Shown here piece after piece: positions 38,295 through 47,937 of a DNA stretch of 64,000 nucleotides. Source of the DNA: Effrenium voratum (Eukaryota > Sar > Dinophyceae > Suessiales > Symbiodiniaceae); the NCBI GenBank assembly GCA_963377175.1, contig CAUJNA010003245.1, positions 471,831-535,830 on the forward strand. Direction: 5' to 3'. Position numbers and translations under genes: made by a program. The stretch's first letter is position 1. The number at the start of each line of letters is the position of its first letter. The notes beneath the pieces were generated by a model. The model searched no databases. It was not told the DNA's origin and saw only the letters and a program-made list of their open reading frames with translations.

Positions 38295-38921
38295 ATGGAC
38301 CAGCCAGCTAAAACATCAGACAAGCCCTGGACAGGATGGGCAAACTTTGAGGAACATCAGGAGTTTCCCACACATCTTGAATCAGATGATGAAGAACAAC
38401 ACCAAGGAGCAAAAGCCGAAGCAGTACAAGCACCCAAGCAACCAACACCACAAAAGATACTCGAGCACAATGTGACACACCTTCCTTACAGGAGTTGGTG
38501 CCCAATATGTGTACAAGCAAGAGGCAGACAGAACAACCACCCAAAACAGCACAGCAAGCTTCCAATCGTACATCTTGACCTCGGCCACATCAAAGGATTT
38601 GATGGCAGCAACGCGCGCCCGATTCTCACAGCAATTGACATCCAATCTGGGACGATCATGGCAATACAAATGACTGACAAGAGGATGCTCTTCAACTACG
38701 CAGTCACACAGCTACAGCGCTTCCTCATTGAATGTGGAAGAACAACGCGCACAATACTACAATCAGATCAGGAGGACTTCCTGACAGCATTCACCACAGC
38801 AGTGGCCAACAGGATTGGCAACATCACCACAACGAACTCAGGAGCATACAGTTCAATCGCAAGGAGGAGTAGAGAGATCAGAAAACTCAAGGCACAAATC
38901 ACAACAGAGACATTTCAATGA
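38295..38921 (+). pseudogene. Copia-2 integrase core
   Basis: The zinc finger end SWCPICVQARGRQNNHPKQH leads into IVHLDLGHIKGFDG (first Asp), TAIDIQSGTIMAIQMTDKRM, and TRTILQSDQEDFLTAF (second Asp). The catalytic Glu region is not intact in this frame. C-terminal integrase and linker sequence continues at 39,060-39,860. Confidence 0.75.
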
Positions 38922-39059
38922 AAGCATAAATCATGAACAGGTACGCAGTCCACAGCAATGGATGCGCAAGCTACTTCAACAGATGGAACAGAGAGCAACA
39001 CACACCACTTTGTGAGTTTGGTGAGACAATGCAATACATGCTACCAACACTGAAACACA

Positions 39060-40354
39060 ATGGAATTTGGCCTGGCAAGGCTACAACCACAGGTGAATCC
39101 CTCCTTGGGATCTACAACAGGATTGTCAGAGCAGGACAATCAGAAGGCAGATGATGCCTCACAAATACAATCAACAGCAACTGGACTGTGTGAACACAGG
39201 TCCCTGGAAGAGCATCAGCACTGCCTACACCGACTCTCCCATCGCAAGAGACAGTGCCAGCTACAAGTAAAGCACCACCATCACAAAAAGGGTGCGACAA
39301 CAAGCACATCAGCAGAAGGCAAGAGACAGAGTGCATCACAAGCAAGTGATCAGCAGGCAAAGCAGAAGAAGACATCAGACCCACACATCACCAATCACTA
39401 CGTCACCAACACATCAGAAGCAGCATTGCCAGCACCACCGCCTACATCACTCACCAGAGAAAGAGATGATACAGTAGCAGAAGGCAGCACAGGCAAGCAA
39501 CAGCGAACCACAGCAGAGAGGCAAGCACTCGAGCGGCCTACAACGACCGAACAACCAAAAGGAAAGATGAGAATCAATGCCATCAAGTTTCCAACAAAGG
39601 ATGGTAAACAAATGGAGACCGCATCAAATGAGGACACACAGGAAATCAAGAATGAGAGGATCCTACTGGAGCCGATCATACATGATGCAGAAGGCTTGGA
39701 TCCGCAACAGGTAGCACAAGGCATGAAGAAAGAAGTACAACAAATGAAAGATCAATCAGTCTTCACAGAGATTGATGGCAATACAACGACACCAGAACAA
39801 CAAGCATCATCAAACAAAGGTGGGTTCTCAAAAAACACAACAAAGTACGAGCACGAATAGTAGCAAAAGGCTACACAGAACCCGTTGCAGACCACAACCT
39901 ACTCTTCGCAAGTACACCACTGCTTTGCATACTGAGAGCGCTTCTCGCACTGGCACTGGTTTACAACTGGTCGGTCTGCACAGGGGATGTGAGTGTTGCA
40001 TTTCTACATGCAGCAGCTATCTCTTACAACTTGGTGACGCGACCGCCGCATGAGTTCTACAATGAAGAAAACAGACACATGATGCGGCGGCTAAACAAAG
40101 CCATTTATGGCTTGAGCTCATCACCAAAGACCACATTGCACACAGTCACACTTGAACTTGCGAGACGCACAACAGAAAGCAGCGTTTGCAGATCAAAGGA
40201 TTGCCTGGTCTACATCATGACCTATGTAGACGACCTCCTATTCATAGGAGTACAAAGCATCATTGACACGTTGTTCGGCAGAATACAAAAGGAACACACG
40301 CGACCTAACAGTTGGATCAACAGTACATTTCCTTGGCAGGAACATCTCACATAA
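39060..40354 (+). pseudogene. Copia-2 linker and reverse transcriptase (frameshifted)
   Basis: A Pro/Thr-rich linker (LPAPPPTSLTRERDDT) is followed by RT start GLDPQQVAQGMKKEVQQMKD. After frame changes, VCTGDVSVAFLHAAA holds the first palm Asp, RLNKAIYGLSSSPKT the next motif and YIMTYVDDLLFIGV the catalytic YVDD. Another shift near 40,300 carries the protein into the RNase H frame. Confidence 0.8.
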
Positions 40355-41159
40355 GGGCAACTACATCGAGATCAGCTTGAACAACAACTATGTTGACATC
40401 ATCCTGGAAGAGTCAGGAATGATAACATGCAACCCAGCACCATCACCAGGAGTGTCACACATGAAGGCTACAACAGAAGATAAAGCAGCACTTGATCACG
40501 AACAACACAAGCAACACAGGCGGCTTGTTGGCAAGATACAGTGGCTAGCATACACACGACCAGACATCAGCTATGGAGCAAAAGAACTAGCAAGATCATT
40601 ACAAGCACCAACACAACTTGACAACAAGAAACTCAAGCACATGATCAGGCACCTTCAAGGAACAAGGTACATGAGACACAACCTGCGACCAAAGATGCAA
40701 CTTCAGGACAAACGACTTCCACTCAACATTGACACATACACAGATGCCAACTGGGCATCATGCGATACAACAAGGAAGAGCGCAACAGGATTTGCGCAAA
40801 ACTTGTTTGGAGCAGCAGTACACTGGCAGCAGAACACAAGCGACAATAGCACCTTCATCAGCAGGATCAGAACTGCACGCAATTGGCACAGCAGCACAGG
40901 AGAGCCTCTACATCAGCAACGCTTTCGGGGAGCATTTGAAGCGCGCACCAACATCAGGATACACACAGACAGCAGCTCAGCAAAATCAATAGCAATGAGA
41001 GAAGGTACATCAAAGAAAGCAAAGCACATCCAGCTGCGACACCTCTTCACTTGTCAAAAGCAAAATCGTCAGCTGCGACGGCCTCAACTAGCACATGTAC
41101 AACATTGGCCTGTGAGGCCACACCACAACCAGTTTCACACAGTGTGCGCAGTATGTTAA
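40263..41159 (+). pseudogene. Copia-2 RT C-terminus and RNase H
   Basis: VGKIQWLAYTRPDISYGAKE and LKHMIRHLQGTRYM end the RT; NIDTYTDANWASC gives the first RNase H Asp, followed by IRIHTDSSSAKSIAMREGTS. KKAKHIQLRHLFTC ends in the typical Copia block. Last residues are frameshifted. Confidence 0.8.
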
Positions 41160-41434
41160 ACAACAGTTGCACAGTTCACAAGCGTGTTTGTTTCACTACA
41201 TATCGGCACATTTAGTTTTCTTTTTCGGGTAGACACATTGTCATGGATCGACCCTCGCTTTTCAACCACTACTACTTCCCCCTACATCTTTTGGGACATC
41301 TTTCTGGATGGCATTTTCTGTACATGTTTCAGACAATGTTTTGACACATGCTGCAGCCATTTTACATTTGAGGTGTACAGTTTTAGACCCTCAGTTTTAC
41401 ATCAATAGCGCGCCGGGCATACAAGACTCTTCAC

Positions 41435-42287
41435 ATGCCCGTGGCAGTGCCAGATGGATTTACAGTGGATCCGGTAAAAAAATATCCCGGTTACACCGAT
41501 GACCTTGAGGACTACACCACTGCGATGATCCCTCTTACAGTGGAACACATGTTGATGACAACAACTGGCACATCCCAGACAGACGCTGTGCAGAGGATCC
41601 CGGGCTACACAACATCCTACATTGGGTTTCATGAAAGTGCTCTACAGCCTCATGGACTGCGTTGCCTATATGAGCTGAGCTGGTTGATACATGAGGGTAA
41701 AGACAGCACTGCAAACATGAGTACATTCTTTGTGTACAGGGTGAGTTTGCACATACATGAGCTGGTACAGAAGAACATCTATGAGAAGAAGATCACAGTC
41801 TTCAATAGAGGTTACACTGGACAGGTCCTTGAGCTACACCATGAGTGCACATGGTGTCTTTCGACAACTGAGAAGGCCTCTGCTGCATTTTTCAGGGTGA
41901 AGGGCCACAGTACAAGCTTCCTCATGAACTACAATCTGACAAAGGACTTCTGCGATTTTGCAACACATCGCCATTCCCATCCAACAGGTTCTGGCTACAA
42001 CGGATCCGTTGGATCGAGTACATGCAGGTTTCTCGATGGCTTTGAGCCAGTACACATACCCTGCAGTACAAGCCATCAATGAGCCTCGGAAGACAAGGGT
42101 CACAGAGTACATTGTGAAGCATGGGATACAGCTTGGTGGGAACAGCATGGCTTTGTTGCCTGGACAGATTGGCTACAGCGACCAGAAGCTACAGGAGATA
42201 GACAGCTCGGTGATTCTGTCTCAACAGCAGGGGTACAGGCCGTTGAGCAAGAAACGGATCATGAAGGAGGAGGAAGAGAACGATTGA
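41435..42287 (+). pseudogene. Copia-2 extra ORF after pol (frameshifted), unknown
   Basis: A protein-like gene lies between RNase H and the 3' LTR. It starts MPVAVPDGFTVDPVKKYPGY, runs through TVFNRGYTGQVLELHHECTW and SAAFFRVKGHSTSFLMNYNL, then shifts frame near 41,960-42,060 and ends with EPRKTRVTEYIVKHGIQLGG and YRPLSKKRIMKEEEEND. No signal peptide, membrane segment or known domain is evident, so it is not a clear envelope gene. Its position is that of a third ORF in env-carrying LTR elements. Confidence 0.5.
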
Positions 42288-42496
42288 AGGTGCATCACAT
42301 ACCTTGCCAATTTTTGGCACACCGGTTTTGGGGGCAGCTACAGTCTTCAGACATCAGGCTACATGAGTACAGTCTGTATAGATGTTCGGTCCACTAGCAG
42401 CACAGTTGTACAAAGTGAAACAGCCAGTAGAGCTGATAGAAACTTTTACATAAATTAGAACATAAACTGTTTTTTGGCTTGCTGTAGGACTACATC

Positions 42497-42510
42497 AATC
42501 CAAGAGGGGG
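42497..42510 (+). other. Copia-2 polypurine tract
   Basis: AATCCAAGAGGGGG ends directly at the 3' LTR start. Confidence 0.75.
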
Positions 42511-42680
42511 TGTTAATATACATCCACCTTGTGTATGACATTGCTGCTCTGTACATCAAGGCCTTGAGCCTACAGCAAGATTACAGCCCTTGCCCAGATA
42601 CAACAAGTGCCGCGCTGTCATCACAGGTTTGACACATTTAAAGGTTATTGGGAAGTTACACAGTCAGTTCCACTTTAACA
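42511..42680 (+). repeat. Copia-2 3' LTR
   Basis: Starts TGTTAATATACATCCACC and ends CCACTTTAACA, followed by the ATACA duplication. Slightly shorter than the 5' copy. Confidence 0.88.
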
Positions 42681-42685
42681 ATACA

Positions 42686-43390
42686 TGTATGCAAGCCCTA
42701 TTGAAACTTAATGGACGTCATTCAGCCGATTTCTTATACAGCGCGCGAGCTGGAGACATACAAGCTACCTCACTTCCGACTTCCGAAAGGTCCGGCCAGA
42801 TTTGAGTTCTCAATAGACAGGTCGCTAACTCGCTAACTCTGGCTCTGACAGCCCCTAAACTGCAAATATGTTGCCGAGTGCCAACATGAAGCTGCTCCGC
42901 CCGGCAATCCGAGCCTGGAAGTTGCTCCCAGATCATGATGGACAGGTTGCGCCCGACACCTGAAACCGGGGTACAGCCCAGCTATGACTTGCGCGCTGCA
43001 CTGCGCCTGGACGTCCGTGCTGGTGGCAGTGCACCACAATCTGCGAGACCAACGTGGGACTCTCCAGGAAGATCAGCACCGGCTCGGAAGGCCCGCTACG
43101 AGCTAGCGCCTGGCAAGCCGAAATCATCTATTTGATATATGATATAGCCGCCGACAACACGGCGTGTTGGACACAAAAAATGCTCCTTACCTCTTTACCT
43201 GTTACCCCTCCCCTAACCCCTCCCCAGGGGCACCATTTCAGCTATTGCGGGGGGGGGGGTCCACGTACCACGCGGTGATTCGAAGACGCTTCACTAAATC
43301 TGTTCATTGTGCGGGCTTGCGCAACCCAGTTTGTCAAAAACATTGGGGTGTTCGATTCCCCCGGGTGCGCTTTCGCATCCTTAGCAGCTC
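42686..43390. other. Spacer without supported gene
   Basis: GC-balanced sequence with short frames only; a run of nine G at 43,250. Nothing recognised. Confidence 0.5.
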
Positions 43391-43394
43391 CAGC

Positions 43395-43474
43395 GGCACA
43401 TCGCCAGCATCACCTGCATCATCCGCATCAGCGCCTGCCAAGGATGCGGATGATGCAAGTGATGCTGGGGATGT
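43395..43474. repeat. GATGC hairpin repeat, copy 2
   Basis: CCAGCATCACCTGCATCATC and ATCCGCATC pair with GATGCGGATGATGCAAGTGA and TGCTGGGGATG across a short loop. Same family as 24,801-24,896. Confidence 0.75.
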
Positions 43475-43489
43475 TGCCCATGCTGGTGA

Positions 43490-43960
43490 AGGAAATGAAG
43501 GGGGGAAAGGGGGAAAGGATCTCAACAGCGAAAGGGGGGGAAAGATCTCAGGGAGGAAAGGGAGAAGATCTGGGGAACAAATGCCTTAAGGGGGAAAGGG
43601 GGGAAAAGATCTTTGGGAGGAAAAGGGAAATCTTTCTCGGGGGGAACAGGCCCTAAGGGGCAATGGGGGGACAGGATCTCAAACGGGAAAGGGGGAAAAA
43701 GACTTTGGGAAGAGAAGGGTGGAGATCTTGGGGGGAAAAGGCCTTAGGGGGGAAAAGGGGGAAAGGATCTTAAGCGGGAAAGGGGGGGAAAGATCTTAGG
43801 GAGGCAAAGGGAGACGAACTCAGGGAAAAGGACTTAGGGAGGAAAGGGGGGGAAAGATCTTTAGGAGGAAAAGGGAGAAGAACTGAGGGTGGGAGGCCTT
43901 AGAAGGAAAAGGCGGGAAATAAATGATCTCAACAGGGAACGGGGGGGGGGGGGGGTGTGG
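43490..43960. repeat. G-rich purine tandem repeat
   Basis: Irregular units of GGGGGGAAAGATCTTAGGGA type with nearly no C, ending in a run of about 16 G at 43,941. It has G-quadruplex potential. It marks the edge between host-like and AT-rich DNA. Confidence 0.85.
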
Positions 43961-43964
43961 GAAA

Positions 43965-44330
43965 AAATACATAAAACGGCACTTCTACATCAAAACCAAA
44001 AAATCAAACAGCATACAACAAAATCAGCAAAATTCACAGAAAACAAGATAAGAACCACCAAGCAACTCAAAAACCAGAACAACCCCCAACAAAATATTTA
44101 ATCAAAGCATAAAACATTAAATAATTCAAACAAGCATACCAACAAAACAGCAAAAATAAAAACCATCAAAGAACACAAACTCAAACACACACATCAACAA
44201 AAACAAAGCAACATACCAACAAAAAATATCAGAAGAGTATCAAACAAAATAAAATACAAACAGCCAAAGCACGAAAAAATCAAAAGAGCATACCAAGTTC
44301 AAACAACGCACTTTGAAAGAGTCAGCCAAA
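43965..44330. other. A/C-rich, G-poor stretch
   Basis: Abruptly, the plus strand becomes A and C rich with few G (for example AACCAGAACAACCCCCAACA). No gene seen. Together with the preceding purine tract it makes a sharp strand-composition switch at the boundary of the viral region. Confidence 0.7.
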
Positions 44331-44429
44331 TCAAGGAAAAATAAAATGTTTCAATCTTTACAAACCATAAGTACAGTATAATTACAACGTATAAGATTTT
44401 ACATGTTATAATTATATTACAATGCAAGC

Positions 44430-44600
44430 ACACATACCCTTTGCGAGTTTCCACACATACCCTGTGTGAGTTTCCACACATACCCTGTGTGAGTTTCCAC
44501 ACATACCCTGTGTGAGTTTCCACACATACCCTGTGTGAGTTTCCACACATACTCTGAGTTAGTTTCCACACATACTCTATGTGAGTTTCCAGACTTGTCC
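44430..44600 (-). repeat. 23-bp tandem array A (about 7 copies)
   Basis: Unit GTTTCCACACATACCCTGTG plus TGA. Reverse-complemented it reads TATGTGTGGAAACTCACACA, close to the unit of array B, so the arrays face each other. Frames give VCVETHT-like repeats only because 23 is read in successive phases. Confidence 0.92.
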
Positions 44601-44721
44601 ATTGCTGGTTTTGGATGTCAAACAATACTGCTATTCAAACCGAATGTGGAACAAATTAAGAAATTGCTTTTCATATTATTTAGTCACAATATGATTAAAC
44701 ATTGTTAAATTTTATAACCCT

Positions 44722-45428
44722 CATGGGGCATGTGTAGAAATCCACGTGAGCTATGTGTAGAAACCTACATGGGCTATGTGTAGAAACCTACATGGGCTAT
44801 GTGTAGAAACCTACATGGGCTATGTGTAGAAACCTACATGGGCTATGTGTAGAAACCTACATGGGCTATGTGTAGAAACCTACATGGGCTATGTGTAGAA
44901 ACCTACATGGGCTATGTGTAGAAACCTACATGGGCTATGTGTAGAAACCTACATGGGCTATGTGTAGAAACCTACATGGGCTATGTGTAGAAACCTACAT
45001 GGGCTATGTGTAGAAACCTACATAGGCTAAGTGTAGAAACCTACATGGGCTATGTGTAGAAACCTACATGGGCTATGTGTAGAAACCTACATGGGCTATG
45101 TGTAGAAACCTACATGGGCTATGTGTAGAAACCTACATGGGCTATGTGTAGAAACCTACATGGGCTATGTGTAGAAACCTACATGGGCTATGTGTAGAAA
45201 CCTACATGGGCTATGTGTAGAAACCTACATGGGCTATGTGTAGAAACCTACATAGGCTAAGTGTAGAAACCTACATAGGCTAAGTGTAGAAACCTACATA
45301 GGCTAAGTGTAGAAACCTACATAGGCTAAGTGTAGAAACCTACATGGGCTATGTGTAGAAACCTACATGGGCTATGTGTAGAAACCTACATGGGCTATGC
45401 GTAGAAACCTACATGGGGTATGTGTGGT
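44722..45428 (+). repeat. 23-bp tandem array B (about 30 copies)
   Basis: Unit TATGTGTAGAAACCTACATG plus GGC. A variant with ATAGGCTAAG in place of ATGGGCTATG appears once at about 45,020 and in a block of four at 45,250-45,335, a higher-order pattern. It ends just before the methyltransferase gene. Confidence 0.95.
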
Positions 45429-45484
45429 GGGGATATATCTATAAGAATTTCAAGTTTCAAGCCCAACCCCAAACTCAAAAATCC

Positions 45485-46099
45485 TTAATCCGTCAAACTC
45501 ACCAAGATTTCACAAATTAATTCGCTAGGTATTTTATATAGGTCTTCCTGTTTATGTATTATTGGATTGTCTCCCCATTTTTCCTTAGTGCCCGATGGTA
45601 GCCGTTGTGCTGTTTCAATATGTTTATTATTCCTGATGTTGCCACAATCCTTTTTACATAAATCTCTAGGTTTCCAAGTTGTAATGTTATTCCAAAGCCT
45701 AGTTCTCTTTCTGTAAGGCATTCCATATTTACAATAATCAACATCTTTAAAATCAAACTCATCCATAAACTCCTGATGTTTTAATAATCCAGTTTGTGGA
45801 TTTTCGATTACAAAATATTTAGGATTGAAATATTTGATAATCTCAATAGTTTTTAAGACAATATTATTTGCATATTCGATATTCCTAATTCCCCTAGTTT
45901 TTGCTACACTATATTCAGTGCATGGGGGACTACTCCAAATAAAATCAAAATGGTTTCTGTCAAATTGTTTATAATCCCATTTCAAAATATCAGTATTTAT
46001 ATCAGCATTTTTCAAATCCAATGAAATAACATTGAAACCGAGCGACTTTGCAACAAGTCCAACACTGCCTGTTCCGCTAAACATCTCTAATAAGTTCAT
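45485..46099 (-). CDS. C5 cytosine-specific DNA methyltransferase
   Basis: 204 residues from ATG 46,099. Motif I NLLEMFSGTGSVG (residues 2-14) binds AdoMet; motif IV SSPPCTEYS (about 56) has the catalytic Cys; motif VI FVIENPQTG (about 98) and motif VIII YRKRTRLW (about 128) follow. It is shorter than bacterial Dcm proteins (300 or more), with a minimal target-recognition part. It would methylate cytosines in viral or host DNA. It reads intact. It lies alone on the minus strand beside the tandem array. Confidence 0.88.
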   Translation of the reverse strand: MNLLEMFSGTGSVGLVAKSLGFNVISLDLKNADINTDILKWDYKQFDRNHFDFIWSSPPCTEYSVAKTRGIRNIEYANNIVLKTIEIIKYFNPKYFVIENPQTGLLKHQEFMDEFDFKDVDYCKYGMPYRKRTRLWNNITTWKPRDLCKKDCGNIRNNKHIETAQRLPSGTKEKWGDNPIIHKQEDLYKIPSELICEILVSLTD

Positions 46100-46143
46100 T
46101 ATTAAAGATATTTAGATAATATTATCTATGAGTAAATACAACT

Positions 46144-46416
46144 TTATGAATAAAGTTTCGTTTCCTCGTCATAGTCAATTTGATAAAATGTCATAGTTGA
46201 AGCCTTCGGTTCTTTAATTTCTTTGTTATTAAGTTTGTTTAAATAAATATTTCTTTTATTTTTATATTCCCCCTTGGTTCTATCTACTTCTTTACTTTGA
46301 TAACTGTTTGTTAATGGTTTCTTCTTTTCCATTTCTTGCAAGATTTCTAAAATATTCTTATTCTGTTCTAAAACCTTGTTCAGTTTTTTAACAATCTTAT
46401 CTAATCCTTCATCCAT
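46144..46416 (-). CDS. Small coiled-coil protein, copy 1
   Basis: 90 residues from ATG 46,416. The N-terminal half (LDKIVKKLNKVLEQNKNIL, EILQEMEKKK) is a heptad coiled coil. The C-terminal half is basic, ending MTFYQIDYDEETKLYS. Nearly identical to 46,570-46,842 on the other side of the N gap. Function unknown. Confidence 0.7.
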   Translation of the reverse strand: MDEGLDKIVKKLNKVLEQNKNILEILQEMEKKKPLTNSYQSKEVDRTKGEYKNKRNIYLNKLNNKEIKEPKASTMTFYQIDYDEETKLYS

Positions 46417-46458
46417 GTAAATATATACTAAATTATAAAACTAAACTTTTAAAACTAA

Positions 46459-46558
46459 NNNNNNNNNNNNNNNNNNNNNNNNNNNNNNNNNNNNNNNNNN
46501 NNNNNNNNNNNNNNNNNNNNNNNNNNNNNNNNNNNNNNNNNNNNNNNNNNNNNNNNNN
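46459..46558. other. Assembly gap, 100 N
   Basis: Exactly 100 N, a default scaffolding spacer. The sequences on both sides are near-identical (46,132-46,458 and 46,559-46,880), so the gap probably joins overlapping contig ends or two haplotypes, or spans a real tandem duplication. Confidence 0.98.
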
Positions 46559-46569
46559 TAAATGCAACT

Positions 46570-46842
46570 TTATGAATAAAGTTGAGTTTCCTCGTCATAG
46601 TCAATTTGGTAAAATGTCATAGTTGAAGCCTTCGGTTCTTTAATTTCTTTGTTATTATGTTTGTTTAAATAAATATTTCTTTTATTTTTATATTCCCCAT
46701 TGGTTCTATCTACTTCTTTACTTTGATAACTGTTTGTTAATGGTTTCTTCTTTTCCATTTCTTGCAAGATTTCTAAAATATTCTTATTCTGTTCTAAAAC
46801 CTTGTTCAGTTTTTTAACAATCTTTTCTAATCCTTCATCCAT
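46570..46842 (-). CDS. Small coiled-coil protein, copy 2
   Basis: 90 residues from ATG 46,842, differing from copy 1 by only a few residues (for example GLEK for GLDK, RTNGEYK for RTKGEYK, LNKHNNK for LNKLNNK). May be the same gene assembled twice. Confidence 0.7.
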   Translation of the reverse strand: MDEGLEKIVKKLNKVLEQNKNILEILQEMEKKKPLTNSYQSKEVDRTNGEYKNKRNIYLNKHNNKEIKEPKASTMTFYQIDYDEETQLYS

Positions 46843-46905
46843 GTAAATATATATACTATATTATAAAAATAAAACTTTTAAAACTAAACTTTTATTTTTA
46901 CAAAA

Positions 46906-47409
46906 TCATATATCATTATAAGTCAATTCAAAATTAGTTATTGTGTAACTCGTTAAATTATTATTCAATTTACCAATTAAATTACAAATAATAGTTTTTC
47001 TAAATTTTGAATATTTATGAAACTTTTCAATATTATCTGTAATATAAATTATTAAACATTTAATACATTCAAACACATTAACAACATTAATGTTACTATT
47101 TTTGTAAATATTATTCATTTTTCTCAATGTAATTTCATAAAACTGAATAGCATTTTTATTATCATGATTAGCAATAAATCTTAAAGTATATGAATATATT
47201 CTTTTACAATAAAATTTTAAATCTGATTGTTCAAATAAATCAGCATAATTAATAGAATTATAAAACATGTTAAAATCAATTTTGCTATTTCTAAAGTCAT
47301 TAACAAAATTAAATAATATATCATGTTCGTTATATTCTTCAATAAAATTATTTAATTTCAATTCTTTTACATCAATGAATTTAATAATATTATTTATAAC
47401 ATCTTGCAT
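46906..47409 (-). CDS. Hypothetical protein
   Basis: 167 residues from ATG 47,409. Asn/Ile/Lys/Phe-rich, predicted helical (DVINNIIKFIDVKELKLNNF, NVFECIKCLIIYITDNI). No domain recognised. Gene spacing and composition match the neighbours, so it is likely real. Confidence 0.55.
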   Translation of the reverse strand: MQDVINNIIKFIDVKELKLNNFIEEYNEHDILFNFVNDFRNSKIDFNMFYNSINYADLFEQSDLKFYCKRIYSYTLRFIANHDNKNAIQFYEITLRKMNNIYKNSNINVVNVFECIKCLIIYITDNIEKFHKYSKFRKTIICNLIGKLNNNLTSYTITNFELTYNDI

Positions 47410-47450
47410 TATAAATAATAATAGAAATAATTTTAACTATTATTTTTTCA

Positions 47451-47717
47451 TCATTCTTTCTCAGGTGTAAATAACCTACCAAATCCACTTTTGAAGTTTT
47501 CTACCCAACTTTCTTCAACTGTGCTACCGTCAGCATCTTTCTTTTTTACTGTATGCACTGTATGCATGTTTCGACCACATGAACACGGCCAACATTTAAC
47601 TTTGACATGTTCTTTATCTAACTCTAATTCATTTAGTGGTTTAATTTCTTGACCGCATTTATCGCATTTGACACATTCAATCTCTTTTTGTTTCTCTTGC
47701 TTCTTCTTTGGAGGCAT
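47451..47717 (-). CDS. Small zinc-ribbon protein
   Basis: 88 residues from ATG 47,717. Lys-rich start MPPKKKQEKQKE, then CVKCDKCGQE and CWPCSCGRNMH provide two Cys clusters for a zinc ribbon. Its C-terminal tail is WVENFKSGFGRLFTPEKE. Probably nucleic-acid or protein binding. It overlaps the next gene's end by 41 bp. Confidence 0.65.
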   Translation of the reverse strand: MPPKKKQEKQKEIECVKCDKCGQEIKPLNELELDKEHVKVKCWPCSCGRNMHTVHTVKKKDADGSTVEESWVENFKSGFGRLFTPEKE

Positions 47718-47883
47718 TTATATTAATATTCACATTTTTATTTTTGATATATTGTATAACAAACTTAATTAATTCTAAAACAAAATAACATATTTTTTTA
47801 CATCTATTATTAGTTATCACAACTTGTTCTATATTCTCTATTTCATCTATTATATCAATATAATCTGAATCACTTCTATTCAT
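47677..47883 (-). CDS. Small protein with possible membrane helix
   Basis: 68 residues from ATG 47,883. Acidic start (SDSDYIDIIDEIENIEQ), then ICYFVLELIKFVIQYI, which could be one membrane or amphipathic helix, and a basic tail. Small membrane proteins are frequent in virions of this group, but the role here is unknown. Confidence 0.45.
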   Translation of the reverse strand: MNRSDSDYIDIIDEIENIEQVVITNNRCKKICYFVLELIKFVIQYIKNKNVNININASKEEARETKRD

Positions 47884-47937
47884 ATAAAATAATAAATATT
47901 AAAATATTTTCTAAATGTCTTTAATATTATTTTTATT

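Larger units (their letters stand above)
36114..42680 (+). mobile_element. Copia-2: complete but decayed Ty1/Copia retrotransposon
   Basis: 6,567 bp bounded by LTRs of 178 and 170 bp with TGTTAA...TTAACA ends and an ATACA duplication. The order is PBS, gag, protease, integrase, RT, RNase H, an extra ORF, PPT. Frames shift several times in pol, and the LTRs have diverged visibly, so the copy is old compared with the transposon at 9.3 kb. Confidence 0.88.

Noticed and set aside
44299..44625. ORFs with repeated VCVETHTGYVWKL units
   Set aside because: Produced by the 23-bp tandem array; 23 is not a multiple of three, so three units make one protein period by chance. The protein is not otherwise supported.
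44430..45428. CRISPR array
   Set aside because: Repeats are contiguous 23-mers without unique spacers and there are no cas genes.
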